Shown: positions 27,756 to 36,901, counted from the first letter of the stretch. The stretch is DNA of 64,000 nt from an uncultured Pseudomonadota bacterium (GCA_913055645.1 CAJXLC010000002.1:21639-85638); one strand, 5' to 3'. The notes: generated by a model not told the origin, from the sequence alone. Numbers and translations are program-made.

Positions 27756-28883
27756 CTAAAGACCAGCCATATGTTTTAACAAACTACGAATGCGCACCAA
27801 CTCATCTACCAATGCTTCCGCATCACTAGCCGTATGTTCAACACCAAAACTCACCCGTAAACTACTGCGTGCAGCTCTATCATTCACACCCATGGCTTGC
27901 AGCACATGCGAAGGCTCGCGTTTACCCGATGAACAAGCAGAGCCCGATGCCACCGCAAAACCAGCTAAATCCAGTTGCATCAAAAGCGTTTCACCATCCA
28001 TACCAGGCACAGTAAACATGCTGGTATTTGCCACTCGCTCAACATCTGAGCCATGAATCGTTACATCAGGCATACTCGCCAGTATTTTTTTTTCAAAACC
28101 ATCACGTACAACTTGCGTATCCGCATAATGCAATACGCCCAAGGCTGCCGCAAAACCCGCAACACCAGGGACATTTTCTGTTCCTGAACGACGACCGCGC
28201 TCCTGACCACCGCCCAATGCCCAAGTTTCAAGCTGAGAGCCACGACGTACTGCCAATACACCCACACCTTTGGGTCCACCAATTTTATGGGCTGAAAAAG
28301 ATATAAAGTCCGCACTCAGTGCGCTGACATCCACAGATGTTTTTCCCAATGCCTGCACAGCATCCACCAATACTGGAATCGAACTTTTTTTACATACTTC
28401 TACCACATGCTGTACGGGTTGAATGACACCACTCTCATTATTCGCCCACATCATACATGCCATCACTGTACGCTCATCAAGTTGCGCACAAAAAGTATCT
28501 GCATCCATTTGCCCATTTTTCTGAGGGCGCACCAAACACAACTCATGCCCCAAACGCTCGCACCAATAGGTGATAGTTTGTAATACGGAAGGATGCTCAA
28601 TGGCTGAAACGACAACCTTGCCTTTTTTTGCAGCCGACAAACAACCAAAAATCGCCATATTGTTGGCTTCTGTACCGCCCGATGTAAATACCAAGCAGCC
28701 TGACTCAACATTCAAATAGCGTGCTATTTTATCACGTGCATCATCCAAAACACGGCGTGCCGATCTGCCAGCCCAGTGCATGCTGGATGGGTTTCCAGAT
28801 GCATGCGTCGCTGCATCATGCATTGCCTCTAAGGCTACATCTAAGGTTGGACACGTTGCATTATAATCAAGATACCTTTGCAA
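27756..28883 (-). CDS. iscS: Cysteine desulfurase (IscS/NifS type)
   Basis: A PLP enzyme taking sulfur from cysteine for Fe-S cluster synthesis. The 375 residues show the PLP lysine in SFSAHKIGGPKG and the active Cys in SGSACSSGKREPSHVL. The SSGK-containing loop is the class I (IscS/NifS) type. It overlaps the end of iscR by 17 bases. At 375 residues it is shorter than E. coli IscS (404) and nearer to NifS-like lengths; the exact partner scaffold is not visible here. Confidence 0.92.
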   Translation of the reverse strand: MQRYLDYNATCPTLDVALEAMHDAATHASGNPSSMHWAGRSARRVLDDARDKIARYLNVESGCLVFTSGGTEANNMAIFGCLSAAKKGKVVVSAIEHPSVLQTITYWCERLGHELCLVRPQKNGQMDADTFCAQLDERTVMACMMWANNESGVIQPVQHVVEVCKKSSIPVLVDAVQALGKTSVDVSALSADFISFSAHKIGGPKGVGVLAVRRGSQLETWALGGGQERGRRSGTENVPGVAGFAAALGVLHYADTQVVRDGFEKKILASMPDVTIHGSDVERVANTSMFTVPGMDGETLLMQLDLAGFAVASGSACSSGKREPSHVLQAMGVNDRAARSSLRVSFGVEHTASDAEALVDELVRIRSLLKHMAGL

Positions 28884-29358
28884 TTTTTTGTTCCATGCGT
28901 ACTTCAGTCACAATATCTTCAACTGGTTTTAATTCTAAATTATTCAAATCCACTTCTTTCTGACACACCATTTCAATGCTTACTGCATCCAGAAACCGAT
29001 AAATATGTTTGCCCATCGCATCCCATAACTCATGGGTATCACAGCGTTTTCCACGATGACATCCACGCACTGCATTTTCACACAATGTCGTACGAATAGG
29101 TTCATTGACAGCTTGTATCACATTTGCAATCGTAATTTCACTTGCAGGGCGTGCCAAAAAGTATCCGCCGCCAGGACCGCGAACGGAACGAACCAAGCCA
29201 CCCGCCCGCAAAGAACGAAATAATTGTTCTAAGTATGATAGGGAAATAAATTGTCTCTCAGAAATAGCCGCAAGCGTAACAGGCTTACCTTCTTTACCAT
29301 GATTGTTGATATCAACTATCGCTGATACACCATAGCGTCCTTTACTTGTTAATCGCAT
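28867..29358 (-). CDS. iscR: Fe-S-responsive Rrf2-family regulator IscR
   Basis: Start at 29358 (MRLTSKGRYGV), with GGAG 8 bases upstream, gives 163 residues. The winged helix (to about residue 65) is followed by the cluster motif LCENAVRGCHRGKRCDTH: three Cys and a His. The first two Cys are separated by six residues, one more than in E. coli IscR, so cluster geometry may differ. Upstream lies a good IscR-type site over the promoter. It heads the iscR-iscS-iscA-ACT-def operon. Confidence 0.92.
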   Translation of the reverse strand: MRLTSKGRYGVSAIVDINNHGKEGKPVTLAAISERQFISLSYLEQLFRSLRAGGLVRSVRGPGGGYFLARPASEITIANVIQAVNEPIRTTLCENAVRGCHRGKRCDTHELWDAMGKHIYRFLDAVSIEMVCQKEVDLNNLELKPVEDIVTEVRMEQKIAKVS

Positions 29359-29402
29359 CACATTCTCCTCATTCATGATGAATATCCACATGAAAAAGTC
29401 GG

Positions 29403-29434
29403 ATATTATAAATCTGATTGTTTTAGTCAAGTAT
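29403..29434 (-). promoter_or_regulatory. iscR promoter with overlapping type 1 IscR site
   Basis: On the minus strand, ATACTTGACTAAAACAATC and the following GATTTAT (29408-29434) match the type 1 IscR consensus with about three mismatches. TTGACT (29425-29430) and TAATAT (29403-29408), 16 bases apart, form a good -35/-10 pair inside it. This predicts autorepression by cluster-loaded IscR. The consensus is from memory of E. coli studies. Confidence 0.7.
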
Positions 29435-29472
29435 TTTGCAATTTATACTCATCAACAATAAAAAATAGATTT

Positions 29473-29593
29473 GACTGTTCATATTTCGGCATATTTTTCT
29501 GATAGAAATAGGAAAAAAGAGCAGCTTACTAGACTGTAAGTGAGCATTTTTTTAACACAGCTATCAGGAAAATAGGTGGTGATCTGAATAGTT
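29473..29593. repeat. Dispersed fold-back repeat R2, copy 1 (diverged)
   Basis: It starts GACTGTTCAT and ends CTGAATAGTT; the ends are imperfect inverted repeats. The centre holds a CTTAC-TAGACT-GTAAG hairpin where the other two copies have CGTAC-TTCCT-GTACG, so both sides changed together. The arms also share CTGATAG, absent in the other copies. It lies in the iscR/argC divergent intergenic region. The same family occurs at 49536-49653 and 62527-62645. Confidence 0.75.
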
Positions 29594-29643
29594 ATACACA
29601 ATTCATATTGGTAAACATGGCAATATATTTGTAGGCTTTTGGC

Positions 29644-30675
29644 ATGAATATCAATGTCGCTATCCTTGGATCTACTGGTTATACAGGTGCGGAACTCATC
29701 CGCCTTATCGAAAACCATCCCCATTTTAACATCACCCACTTGGGCGCACATTCTCAAGCGGGTAAAAAAGTCAGTGACATATTGCCTGGCGTTGCCAGTA
29801 GTATTGGCAATCAAACACTGGCTGCTGCTGATGCTAAACTGGATGACGATATACAACTTGTTTTTACTGCCCTGCCGCATGGTGCAGCAGCGGAAAGTGT
29901 TAAAAAAGCCTTGGATAGTGGCAAGAAAGTTGTCGATTTATCTGCTGATTTCCGTCATCAATCCAGCGATATCTATCAACAAGCCTATGGGGTCACCCAC
30001 CCACACCCTGAATTATTAACGCAGACTATTTATGGGTTGAGTGAATGGGCACGTGATGATATTCGTCATGCCCAGCTGGTTGCCAATCCTGGTTGTTATC
30101 CAACTTCTACCTTGTTACCACTAATCCCATTATTGCAAGCTGATGCCCTTGATGATTCCCCTATCATCGTCGATTCAAAATCTGGCACATCTGGTGCTGG
30201 GCGTTCTGCCAAAACAGGGTTATTATATTGCGAAATAAATGAAGGTTTAAGTGCCTATGGTCTACCTCGCCACCGTCATGCTTGGGAAATGGAAGAATGG
30301 GCGCAAGGCTTTGGTAAACAAGACGTTCGCATTCGTTTTGTGCCTCATATTATCCCTATGACACGTGGTATGTTAAGCACACTTCACCTGACAGGCTCAA
30401 ACACCAACACATGGCATGATCTATTATCTCAAGCTTATGCCAACGAAGACTTCGTCCGCATATTGCCACTGGGCACACTACCTTCCACTAAATCAGTCAC
30501 TGGCAGTAACCGTTGTGATATAGGTATCTGTATGTTAAGTGAAACCGAAGCTGTGGTTGTGAGTTGTATTGATAACCTACTCAAAGGCGCATCTGGTCAA
30601 GCACTGCAAAATGCCAATATTATGTTTAATTTTAAAGAGTCTGTTGGACTTTCTTTGCATGCACAGTGGCCATAA
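29644..30675 (+). CDS. argC: N-acetyl-gamma-glutamyl-phosphate reductase
   Basis: Third step of arginine synthesis. The 343-residue protein opens with the NADP-binding GSTGYTGAELIRLI and has the active-site motif NPGCYPTSTLL with the catalytic Cys (near residue 153), plus the conserved PHIIPMTRGM. Length is typical. No other arg genes are adjacent; a coiled-coil protein and bactofilin follow 3 bases later, so it may lead that operon. Confidence 0.94.
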   Translation: MNINVAILGSTGYTGAELIRLIENHPHFNITHLGAHSQAGKKVSDILPGVASSIGNQTLAAADAKLDDDIQLVFTALPHGAAAESVKKALDSGKKVVDLSADFRHQSSDIYQQAYGVTHPHPELLTQTIYGLSEWARDDIRHAQLVANPGCYPTSTLLPLIPLLQADALDDSPIIVDSKSGTSGAGRSAKTGLLYCEINEGLSAYGLPRHRHAWEMEEWAQGFGKQDVRIRFVPHIIPMTRGMLSTLHLTGSNTNTWHDLLSQAYANEDFVRILPLGTLPSTKSVTGSNRCDIGICMLSETEAVVVSCIDNLLKGASGQALQNANIMFNFKESVGLSLHAQWP

Positions 30676-30678
30676 ATC

Positions 30679-31416
30679 GTGAAAAAATTATCGCTAATGC
30701 AGCGTATACGCAGAGCTGTTTTCAAACCAAAACAAATCATGGTCATGGATGCTGATAGTAGAAAAGCGGCTAAAAATTGGTCTATTCGCCCCATTACATT
30801 AGGGCTTATTCCTCTTTCACTTATTATCATAGGGGCACTGGCTGGCAACTACTATCTGCCTAATAAGTCCACACCCAGCATCCTTCCTCAACATATACAA
30901 CTGCAAAAGAAATTTGACCATTTGCATGATCAACTGGCCACATCTGAAGCCAATAATGAAGTAAAACAAGCCCAAATCCTTAGCTTAAAAGATATTATCA
31001 ACCAACAACAAATCACCATTGATAAAACCAAGCAGCGTTTACATGTCTTTGAAAGTATTTTGGAAGCACGTAAACATCGCGGCACAAAACTTTTAAAAGC
31101 TTCCATCAAGCCTACAAATTCAGAGTCATTCACCTTCTCTATCACATTGGTGAAAGGTGGTAACTATCCACGCCGTTTACGTGGTTCGATACGTTTTATC
31201 ACACAGGATAAGCAGGGTGAAAACGTTCATTTGCTTTTCAAAGGCGCACAAAGCACGTTGCCATTTCGGATAGAAACTCATATCTTCTTGCAAGGTCAAC
31301 TATACTGGCCTGAAGGCACTGTCATACCTGAACATGTGGATAGTATCATCGCCATAGTATCAGACTCAAAAGGCAAAGAATTAACACGAGAAAAGTGTAC
31401 ATTTGAGGATTTTTAA
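30679..31416 (+). CDS. DUF6776-like membrane-anchored coiled-coil protein
   Basis: GTG start at 30679. The 245 residues comprise a basic cytoplasmic N terminus (residues 1-38), one membrane helix (about 40-60), a coiled coil (about 78-140) and a C-terminal beta-rich domain (about 145-245). The layout resembles DUF6776 proteins of proteobacteria. It precedes a bactofilin gene, so a role as a membrane partner for the bactofilin scaffold is possible but is only inferred from position. Confidence 0.65.
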   Translation: MKKLSLMQRIRRAVFKPKQIMVMDADSRKAAKNWSIRPITLGLIPLSLIIIGALAGNYYLPNKSTPSILPQHIQLQKKFDHLHDQLATSEANNEVKQAQILSLKDIINQQQITIDKTKQRLHVFESILEARKHRGTKLLKASIKPTNSESFTFSITLVKGGNYPRRLRGSIRFITQDKQGENVHLLFKGAQSTLPFRIETHIFLQGQLYWPEGTVIPEHVDSIIAIVSDSKGKELTREKCTFEDF

Positions 31417-31420
31417 ACAT

Positions 31421-31873
31421 ATGTTACGAAAACGCGACAATACCACAGCTACAATCAGCAATGATAACCAACAAATTGACACACTGATTGGCGCACATTC
31501 CGTCATCACTGGCGAGCTATCTTTTGAAGGTGCTGTACGCATTGATGGACGCTTTGAAGGCAATATTCACTCTTCCAAAGGTGGTACACTCATCGTGAGT
31601 GAGGGTGCTAAGATTTTTGGTGAGGTTGATGTACCTAGCCTTGTTTTACATGGTATGATTGAAGGAAATGTACGTGCTAGCGACAGCCTAAAACTTGGTG
31701 GAACAGGTCGCTTAAATGGTGATCTTGAATACAGTGTGATGACTTTGGCAGAAGGCTCAGCCATCAACGGTCGTTGTAGCCGTATTACAGATAAAGCAGA
31801 CGATACAAACAAAGCTACCCCCAAAACAAGCAAAGCAATCGCTAAAAACACCCCTGATTTAAAAGAAATATGA
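31421..31873 (+). CDS. Bactofilin (polymer-forming cytoskeletal protein)
   Basis: Start at ATG 31421; a GAGG lies 13 bases upstream, somewhat far. The 150-residue protein has an unordered N terminus, a right-handed beta-helix core (about residues 18-118, with repeated hydrophobic G..I..G turns, such as EGAVRIDGRFEGNI) and a charged tail. Bactofilins self-assemble into filaments and organise stalks, cell curvature or peptidoglycan enzymes in other species. It overlaps the carbonic anhydrase gene by 4 bases. Confidence 0.9.
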   Translation: MLRKRDNTTATISNDNQQIDTLIGAHSVITGELSFEGAVRIDGRFEGNIHSSKGGTLIVSEGAKIFGEVDVPSLVLHGMIEGNVRASDSLKLGGTGRLNGDLEYSVMTLAEGSAINGRCSRITDKADDTNKATPKTSKAIAKNTPDLKEI

Positions 31874-32382
31874 TTCGTCCTTACCTCCACTGGCAACCCG
31901 CGGTCGATGCGTCTGCATGGGTTGCTAATTCGGCTGAGGTTATGGGGCGTGTAGAAATAGGCGCAGATTCAAATATCTGGTACCAAAGCGTATTACGCGG
32001 AGACGTCCATGATATTTGTATTGGTGAGCGCTCTAATATTCAGGATCATTGCACATTACATACCAGCCATGGTGTAAGCCCTTGTATTGTCGGTAATGAT
32101 GTAACTGTTGGTCACCGTGTTATCTTGCATGGCTGTGAAATACAGGATTTTTGCTTGGTTGGCATGGGGTCGATTGTCATGGATCAAGCTATTTTGGAAT
32201 CAGGCTGCCTATTGGCTGCGGGTTCATTGGTGGCTGAACGAAAAGTTCTTCGAAGTGGTTATCTTTATGCAGGCTCACCTGCGCGTGAACGGCGCCCACT
32301 CACCGATGAAGAGAAAGAATTTTTAAAACATTCTGCTGAACATTACGTCAAACTATCAAAGACTCACGCCAATAACGCATGA
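31870..32382 (+). CDS. Gamma-carbonic anhydrase-like left-handed beta-helix protein (YrdA type)
   Basis: A 170-residue hexapeptide-repeat protein. Three His that could bind metal are visible (in NIQDHCTLHT, GHRVILHGC), together with the LRGDVHDI Arg/Asp pair typical of gamma-carbonic anhydrases. Many YrdA/PaaY homologues have weak or no CO2 hydration, so the enzyme activity is not certain. It overlaps both neighbours (ATGA), within the bactofilin-Ppx operon. Confidence 0.87.
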   Translation: MIRPYLHWQPAVDASAWVANSAEVMGRVEIGADSNIWYQSVLRGDVHDICIGERSNIQDHCTLHTSHGVSPCIVGNDVTVGHRVILHGCEIQDFCLVGMGSIVMDQAILESGCLLAAGSLVAERKVLRSGYLYAGSPARERRPLTDEEKEFLKHSAEHYVKLSKTHANNA

Positions 32383-33347
32383 CATCTCAAGCTTACGCAG
32401 CCATTGATATTGGCTCCAATACCTTTCGTTTATTAATCGCCGAAAAGAACCCTGACAAACACGCAACAACACCTTGGCGTATTATTGCGTATACCCATCG
32501 TATTATTCGACTTGGTGAAGGTTTGCATCAAAGTGGCAAACTCTGTGATGCCGCAATGCAGCGCGCGCTGACTGCTTTTCATGAGTTTTCAACACTACTA
32601 AAAGAGCATCACATAGAAGCTTCCCAATTATCCGCCGTAGCAACCGCTGCTATGCGAGATGCTGAGAATGGACAAACCTTTTGTCAGCAAGTTGAAAAAG
32701 AAACAGGTATTGACATTCACATCATTGATGGTGAGCAAGAAGCCAATAGCTCTCTGGCAGGAAGTTGCGCGGTCTTGCCAAAAAGTGTTCGAGATAATTT
32801 TCTTCTCTTTGATATTGGTGGAGGGAGCACCGAATTTGTTCGTGCAGAAAGCAGTAAGAATATCGATGCTATAAGTAGAAAAATGGGTGTTGTACGCTTG
32901 GTTGAGACATATTTGCAAAGTGACCCACCCTCTGAACAAGATTATAAAGCCATGAAATCAGCCTGCCATCAACACCTCGATGTCGTTGAGCAATACTGGC
33001 AGAAGAAAAATGCTCAAATCGTAGCTCCCAAGTATTTGGTAGGTACGGCTGGCACAGTCACCACACTTGCCGCCATTGATTTAGGGCTTATCAATTATGA
33101 TGCAGATATTGTGAACAATCATCATATCTCAAAACAACGGTTTTTCGAGTTACGCGACCACATGCTCGCGATGACACACCAAGAGAGACAAGCCATTCCT
33201 GCTATCGAGCAAGGACGTGCCGACCTAATGATTGCAGGTTTAGCTATTATCGAAAGTATATTCGAGCGTTGGGGCTATGCTGAAATGATTATTGTTGATG
33301 CAGGCTTACTTGAAGGGACTTGGCTAAATATTTCTAACAGCACATAA
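32379..33347 (+). CDS. Ppx/GppA-family exopolyphosphatase
   Basis: A 322-residue ASKHA-fold phosphatase with AAIDIGSNTFRLLIAE (phosphate 1), FDIGGGSTEFV (phosphate 2) and the GTAGTVTTLAAIDL adenosine-type loop. It consists of the core only; E. coli Ppx and GppA have an additional C-terminal half, so this is the short form. It splits polyphosphate or pppGpp; the two activities cannot be separated from sequence. It ends 3 bases from a convergent gene. Confidence 0.88.
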   Translation: MTSQAYAAIDIGSNTFRLLIAEKNPDKHATTPWRIIAYTHRIIRLGEGLHQSGKLCDAAMQRALTAFHEFSTLLKEHHIEASQLSAVATAAMRDAENGQTFCQQVEKETGIDIHIIDGEQEANSSLAGSCAVLPKSVRDNFLLFDIGGGSTEFVRAESSKNIDAISRKMGVVRLVETYLQSDPPSEQDYKAMKSACHQHLDVVEQYWQKKNAQIVAPKYLVGTAGTVTTLAAIDLGLINYDADIVNNHHISKQRFFELRDHMLAMTHQERQAIPAIEQGRADLMIAGLAIIESIFERWGYAEMIIVDAGLLEGTWLNISNST

Positions 33348-33350
33348 GCA

Positions 33351-33971
33351 CTACGAAAAATATTGGTCTGCTCGCATTTGCACATCATCCATAGTTTTCT
33401 GAAAAGCAATCAATGTTTCTGCATCATCTTCGCCTGCATATACAGGCTCACCAATCACAAACACACCACGTGTGAATGGTTTTGGAATATAAAATCTATC
33501 CCATGATTTGGCTCGCCACTGTCGTTTACTTGCATAACAAACCGCACGTAATGGTAACCCCGACTTCTTTGCCAGTTGCACTGTTCCAGATTGCACAACC
33601 TCTACGGGACCTTTGGGTCCGTCGGGCGTAATACCCAGCGAATGGCCCTTTCTTGCCAAACGAATCATTTTCAAGAAAGCCCGTGCCCCGCCTTTTGTAG
33701 AAGAACCACGCGATGAATGTAGTCCCATCAATTCAACTGCATCTGCAATATATGCACCATCTCGATGATCTGAGATAAGCATAGAGCCATCCCAACCACG
33801 ATAGGCATGCGGCATCATTAAAATACGCGCATGCCAAAAACTCAAAAGGTATGGATCACAACCGCTTTGATACCGTTCCCCTACAAATTCCCAACGAATA
33901 CTGTATCTGAGAAACATATGTATACAATAAATAAGCCTAGGTAAAAGCCATGCCAACAGTTTGTGTTTCAT
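33351..33971 (-). CDS. DUF374-type acyltransferase-like protein
   Basis: A 206-residue protein with an N-terminal hydrophobic helix (LLAWLLPRLIYCIHMFLRY) and a PlsC-like fold. Visible are SFWHARILMMPH (in the position of the HX4D box), ISDHRDG, the SSTKGGARAF loop and GITPDGPKGP. DUF374 proteins lie near lipid A or LPS export genes. Its start overlaps the msbA stop (ATGA), so it is the last gene of the polysaccharide operon. The acyl acceptor is not known. Confidence 0.85.
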   Translation of the reverse strand: MKHKLLAWLLPRLIYCIHMFLRYSIRWEFVGERYQSGCDPYLLSFWHARILMMPHAYRGWDGSMLISDHRDGAYIADAVELMGLHSSRGSSTKGGARAFLKMIRLARKGHSLGITPDGPKGPVEVVQSGTVQLAKKSGLPLRAVCYASKRQWRAKSWDRFYIPKPFTRGVFVIGEPVYAGEDDAETLIAFQKTMDDVQMRADQYFS

Positions 33972-35692
33972 GACAACTTAGACTCAAATTGCATATGGTA
34001 CAGTTCAGCATACAAACCACCCTGCTCCAGTAACTCATCATGTCGACCCATTTGCGTAATTCCGCCATCATCCAACACAACAATACAATCGGCATGTCGA
34101 ATCGTTGATAGGCGATGTGCAATCACCAGAACAGTACGACCTGCCATCAATCGATCAATCGCTTGCTGTACCAGCTGTTCTGATTCGGTATCCAAACTAC
34201 TGGTTGCTTCATCCAAAATAAGAATAGGTGCATCTTTTAACAAGGCTCTAGCCAAGGATAAACGTTGACGTTGCCCCCCTGAAAGAATCACGCCGCGCTC
34301 ACCCACCATGGTCTCATAACCTTGCGGAAGTTTCATAATAAACTCATGGGCATTGGCTGCTTTAGCAATTGTCTCCACCCGTTCACGGTCAATTGCCTCA
34401 TGACCATAAGCAATATTATTTAACACCGTATCATTAAATAAAATAACATCCTGAGTCACCAATGCTATTTGCTGACGCAATGACTGCTGCGTTAATTCAC
34501 GCACATCAAAACCATCCAACAAAACACGACCATCAGTCACATCCATAAAACGAGGCACCAAATTTGCCAAGGAGCTTTTCCCTGCACCACTGCGCCCCAC
34601 CAAAGCCACCACCTGCCCAGCTTTCACTTCGAGGTTAATATTCGAGAGTACAGACTTGTCCATACCTGCATAACGCAAACCTACTGACTCAAAAGAAATC
34701 GCATGTTGAAAGTCACTTAATACTTTTGCATTAGGTACATCGGACACAATAATTTTTTCATCCAAAATATCAAAAATACGTTCTGCCGCTGCCAGACCTT
34801 GTTGGATTTGATTATTCGCACCAGATAAACGTTTTACAGGTTCATAAAGCATAATCACAGCTGCCAAAAATGACATCAATGTACCAGCCGTCGCCTCACC
34901 AGCAGCAACACGCAAACCACCATAAAACAGTACACCTGCAATACCAAAACCTGCTACCAGTTCCATGATAGGAAATGACATCGCATTGACACGAAATACC
35001 CGCATTTGATGTTTCATAAAACCACCAATCAAGTCAGTAAAACGCTTGCGCTCGTAACCTTCCATACCAAAGGCTTTTACGACTCGAATCCCACCCACCG
35101 TTTCCTCAACCAAACTGGACATCTCGCCCATCACAACCTGACCATCATAGGTTGCTGATCGCATTTTTCGTCCAAAGCGTAAAATAGGGTAAACAATGAC
35201 TGGAAACACAGCCATTGCAATCAGAGCAAGTAACCAATCCTGATAAAAAATTACACCAATCAGAAAAATAATCGTCATACTATCACGCATCAATGCTGTC
35301 ACGGATGTACTCACAGCAGATTGTACCAAGGTGACATCGTAACTAATTCTCGCCAATAACTCGCCAGTTTTCCGATGTGCGAAGAAGTTCAAAGACTGTA
35401 TCGTTAAACGGCTATAAATTTGATTGCGCAAATCATAAATGACTCGTTGCCCAATCCAGCCCATCAAATAAGCCTGGCCAAAATAAGCAGCACCTTTAAT
35501 TATATACAAGACAATCACAGCAACTGGAATATAGTAAATATATTGCGTTTTTCCTGTTAACGCTTGATCCAAGGCTGGCTGTAATAACCATGCCATACCT
35601 GCTGTCGTCGCGGCAAGCACGACCATGCACGCCATCGCCACACCCAAACGCCCAATATAAGGTCTTAAAAATTCTAATAATCGTTTATACAA
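33968..35692 (-). CDS. msbA: MsbA-like lipid flippase (ABC transporter, fused TM and ATPase)
   Basis: 574 residues: six membrane helices (about 15-300), then a full ATPase with Walker A GRSGAGKSS, Q-loop, signature LSGGQRQR and Walker B ILILDEATSSLD. This is the half-transporter type that works as a homodimer to flip lipid A or a lipid-linked glycan. Closely linked DUF374 supports the lipid A side; location in a polysaccharide operon leaves a lipid-linked glycan possible. Confidence 0.87.
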   Translation of the reverse strand: MYKRLLEFLRPYIGRLGVAMACMVVLAATTAGMAWLLQPALDQALTGKTQYIYYIPVAVIVLYIIKGAAYFGQAYLMGWIGQRVIYDLRNQIYSRLTIQSLNFFAHRKTGELLARISYDVTLVQSAVSTSVTALMRDSMTIIFLIGVIFYQDWLLALIAMAVFPVIVYPILRFGRKMRSATYDGQVVMGEMSSLVEETVGGIRVVKAFGMEGYERKRFTDLIGGFMKHQMRVFRVNAMSFPIMELVAGFGIAGVLFYGGLRVAAGEATAGTLMSFLAAVIMLYEPVKRLSGANNQIQQGLAAAERIFDILDEKIIVSDVPNAKVLSDFQHAISFESVGLRYAGMDKSVLSNINLEVKAGQVVALVGRSGAGKSSLANLVPRFMDVTDGRVLLDGFDVRELTQQSLRQQIALVTQDVILFNDTVLNNIAYGHEAIDRERVETIAKAANAHEFIMKLPQGYETMVGERGVILSGGQRQRLSLARALLKDAPILILDEATSSLDTESEQLVQQAIDRLMAGRTVLVIAHRLSTIRHADCIVVLDDGGITQMGRHDELLEQGGLYAELYHMQFESKLS

Positions 35693-35719
35693 TGTGATCT
35701 ATTCCTAAAAAAACTAAAT

Positions 35720-36901
35720 CTATGATGATGGCACCATGGCTGATGAATCTAACAGACCCATACGACGGAAGAAGTTTCTAGTTGCTTCATACAATGCTGT
35801 TGCCAAACGTGTCTGGTGTTTACTACTCCTCATTTTACGTTCCTGTTTAGGGTTAGAGATGAAATTCATCTCCACCAAAACACTCGGTATTTCCAACGCT
35901 GTCAATACCACAAAACGCGCACGCTTCGGTGTTTTATACTTAATTTTTCCCACTTTTTTCATTTGCAACAGCATGTTTTCGGCCAGCAACTGCGAACTAT
36001 TCAAGCTATCACGTTTCGCCATATCACCCAAAATATTGCGTACCATTGGATCATTCACTTTTTGGCTTAACATCACACCACCAATTTCATCCGCAGCATT
36101 TTCCTTGGCTGCCAAGGCTACCGCAACTCTATCTGGTGTTGCCCCACGTTCAGCCAATGTATACGCACTTGCACCTTGCACCGAACGTGTTTTTACTGCA
36201 TCAGCATGAATACTAATCATCAAATCAGCCCCAGCTTTACGAGCCAATCGCACACGCTTTCTCAAAGGTACAAAATAATCTCCTTTACGGGTAAGCACTG
36301 CCCGCATACCAGGTTCTTTGTTGATAAGCGCTGCTAATTTTTTTGCTACGCGTATCGTAAAATCTTTTTCTTTCAGTCCATTGCGTCCAATGGCTCCAGG
36401 GTCTTCTCCACCATGACCTGCATCCACAGCAACCACAATGTCATGCTGTGATTTTTTTACAGCCACTTTTTTTACTTGTGTCACTGACTTTGACTCTTTG
36501 CGAATTAAATCAACCACCAGGCGGTGTGGTTTACCTTGCATAGGTTTTAATAAAAATGAGCGTAAACCAATATTTTTTTTCTGAATATCCAAAACAATGC
36601 GTAAAACACCTTTTTTAGGCTCTCCGTAACGCACTGTCTTAACCACTGGGTCAGGCAATACCAATGCTGTTACTTTTCGAATCTTTGCATGTTTCATATC
36701 AATCACTACACGTTCTGGAGCGTGTAAACGAAATACCTCATAATCAATGTTTCGGCTCAAATCAAATACAACGCGCGTATGATCAGGTGCTGTCCATAAA
36801 CGAACATCACGCACCTCTGCAGCTTCTGCCAGGGGAGCATAAAGACAGAACAAACAAACAAAACTAAACAGCCTTAGTATAAAATATCCAGAACCTTTCA
36901 T
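35720..36901 (-). CDS. N-acetylmuramoyl-L-alanine amidase (AmiC-like, AMIN + Amidase_3)
   Basis: A secreted 393-residue cell-wall hydrolase: signal peptide (to about residue 27), AMIN domain (about 28-125) and zinc amidase (about 155-380). Zinc and catalytic residues are seen in DAGHGGEDPGAIG, the SIHADA motif and EMNFISNP. Such enzymes split daughter cells under EnvC/NlpD control. Location inside a polysaccharide operon, 4 bases overlapping with the ligase gene, is unusual and could mean a role in opening peptidoglycan for export machinery. Confidence 0.9.
   Translation of the reverse strand: MKGSGYFILRLFSFVCLFCLYAPLAEAAEVRDVRLWTAPDHTRVVFDLSRNIDYEVFRLHAPERVVIDMKHAKIRKVTALVLPDPVVKTVRYGEPKKGVLRIVLDIQKKNIGLRSFLLKPMQGKPHRLVVDLIRKESKSVTQVKKVAVKKSQHDIVVAVDAGHGGEDPGAIGRNGLKEKDFTIRVAKKLAALINKEPGMRAVLTRKGDYFVPLRKRVRLARKAGADLMISIHADAVKTRSVQGASAYTLAERGATPDRVAVALAAKENAADEIGGVMLSQKVNDPMVRNILGDMAKRDSLNSSQLLAENMLLQMKKVGKIKYKTPKRARFVVLTALEIPSVLVEMNFISNPKQERKMRSSKHQTRLATALYEATRNFFRRMGLLDSSAMVPSS

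Noticed and set aside
29479..29880. 133-codon minus-strand frame across the argC start
   Set aside because: It runs antisense through conserved argC codons and through repeat R2, with no family resemblance.
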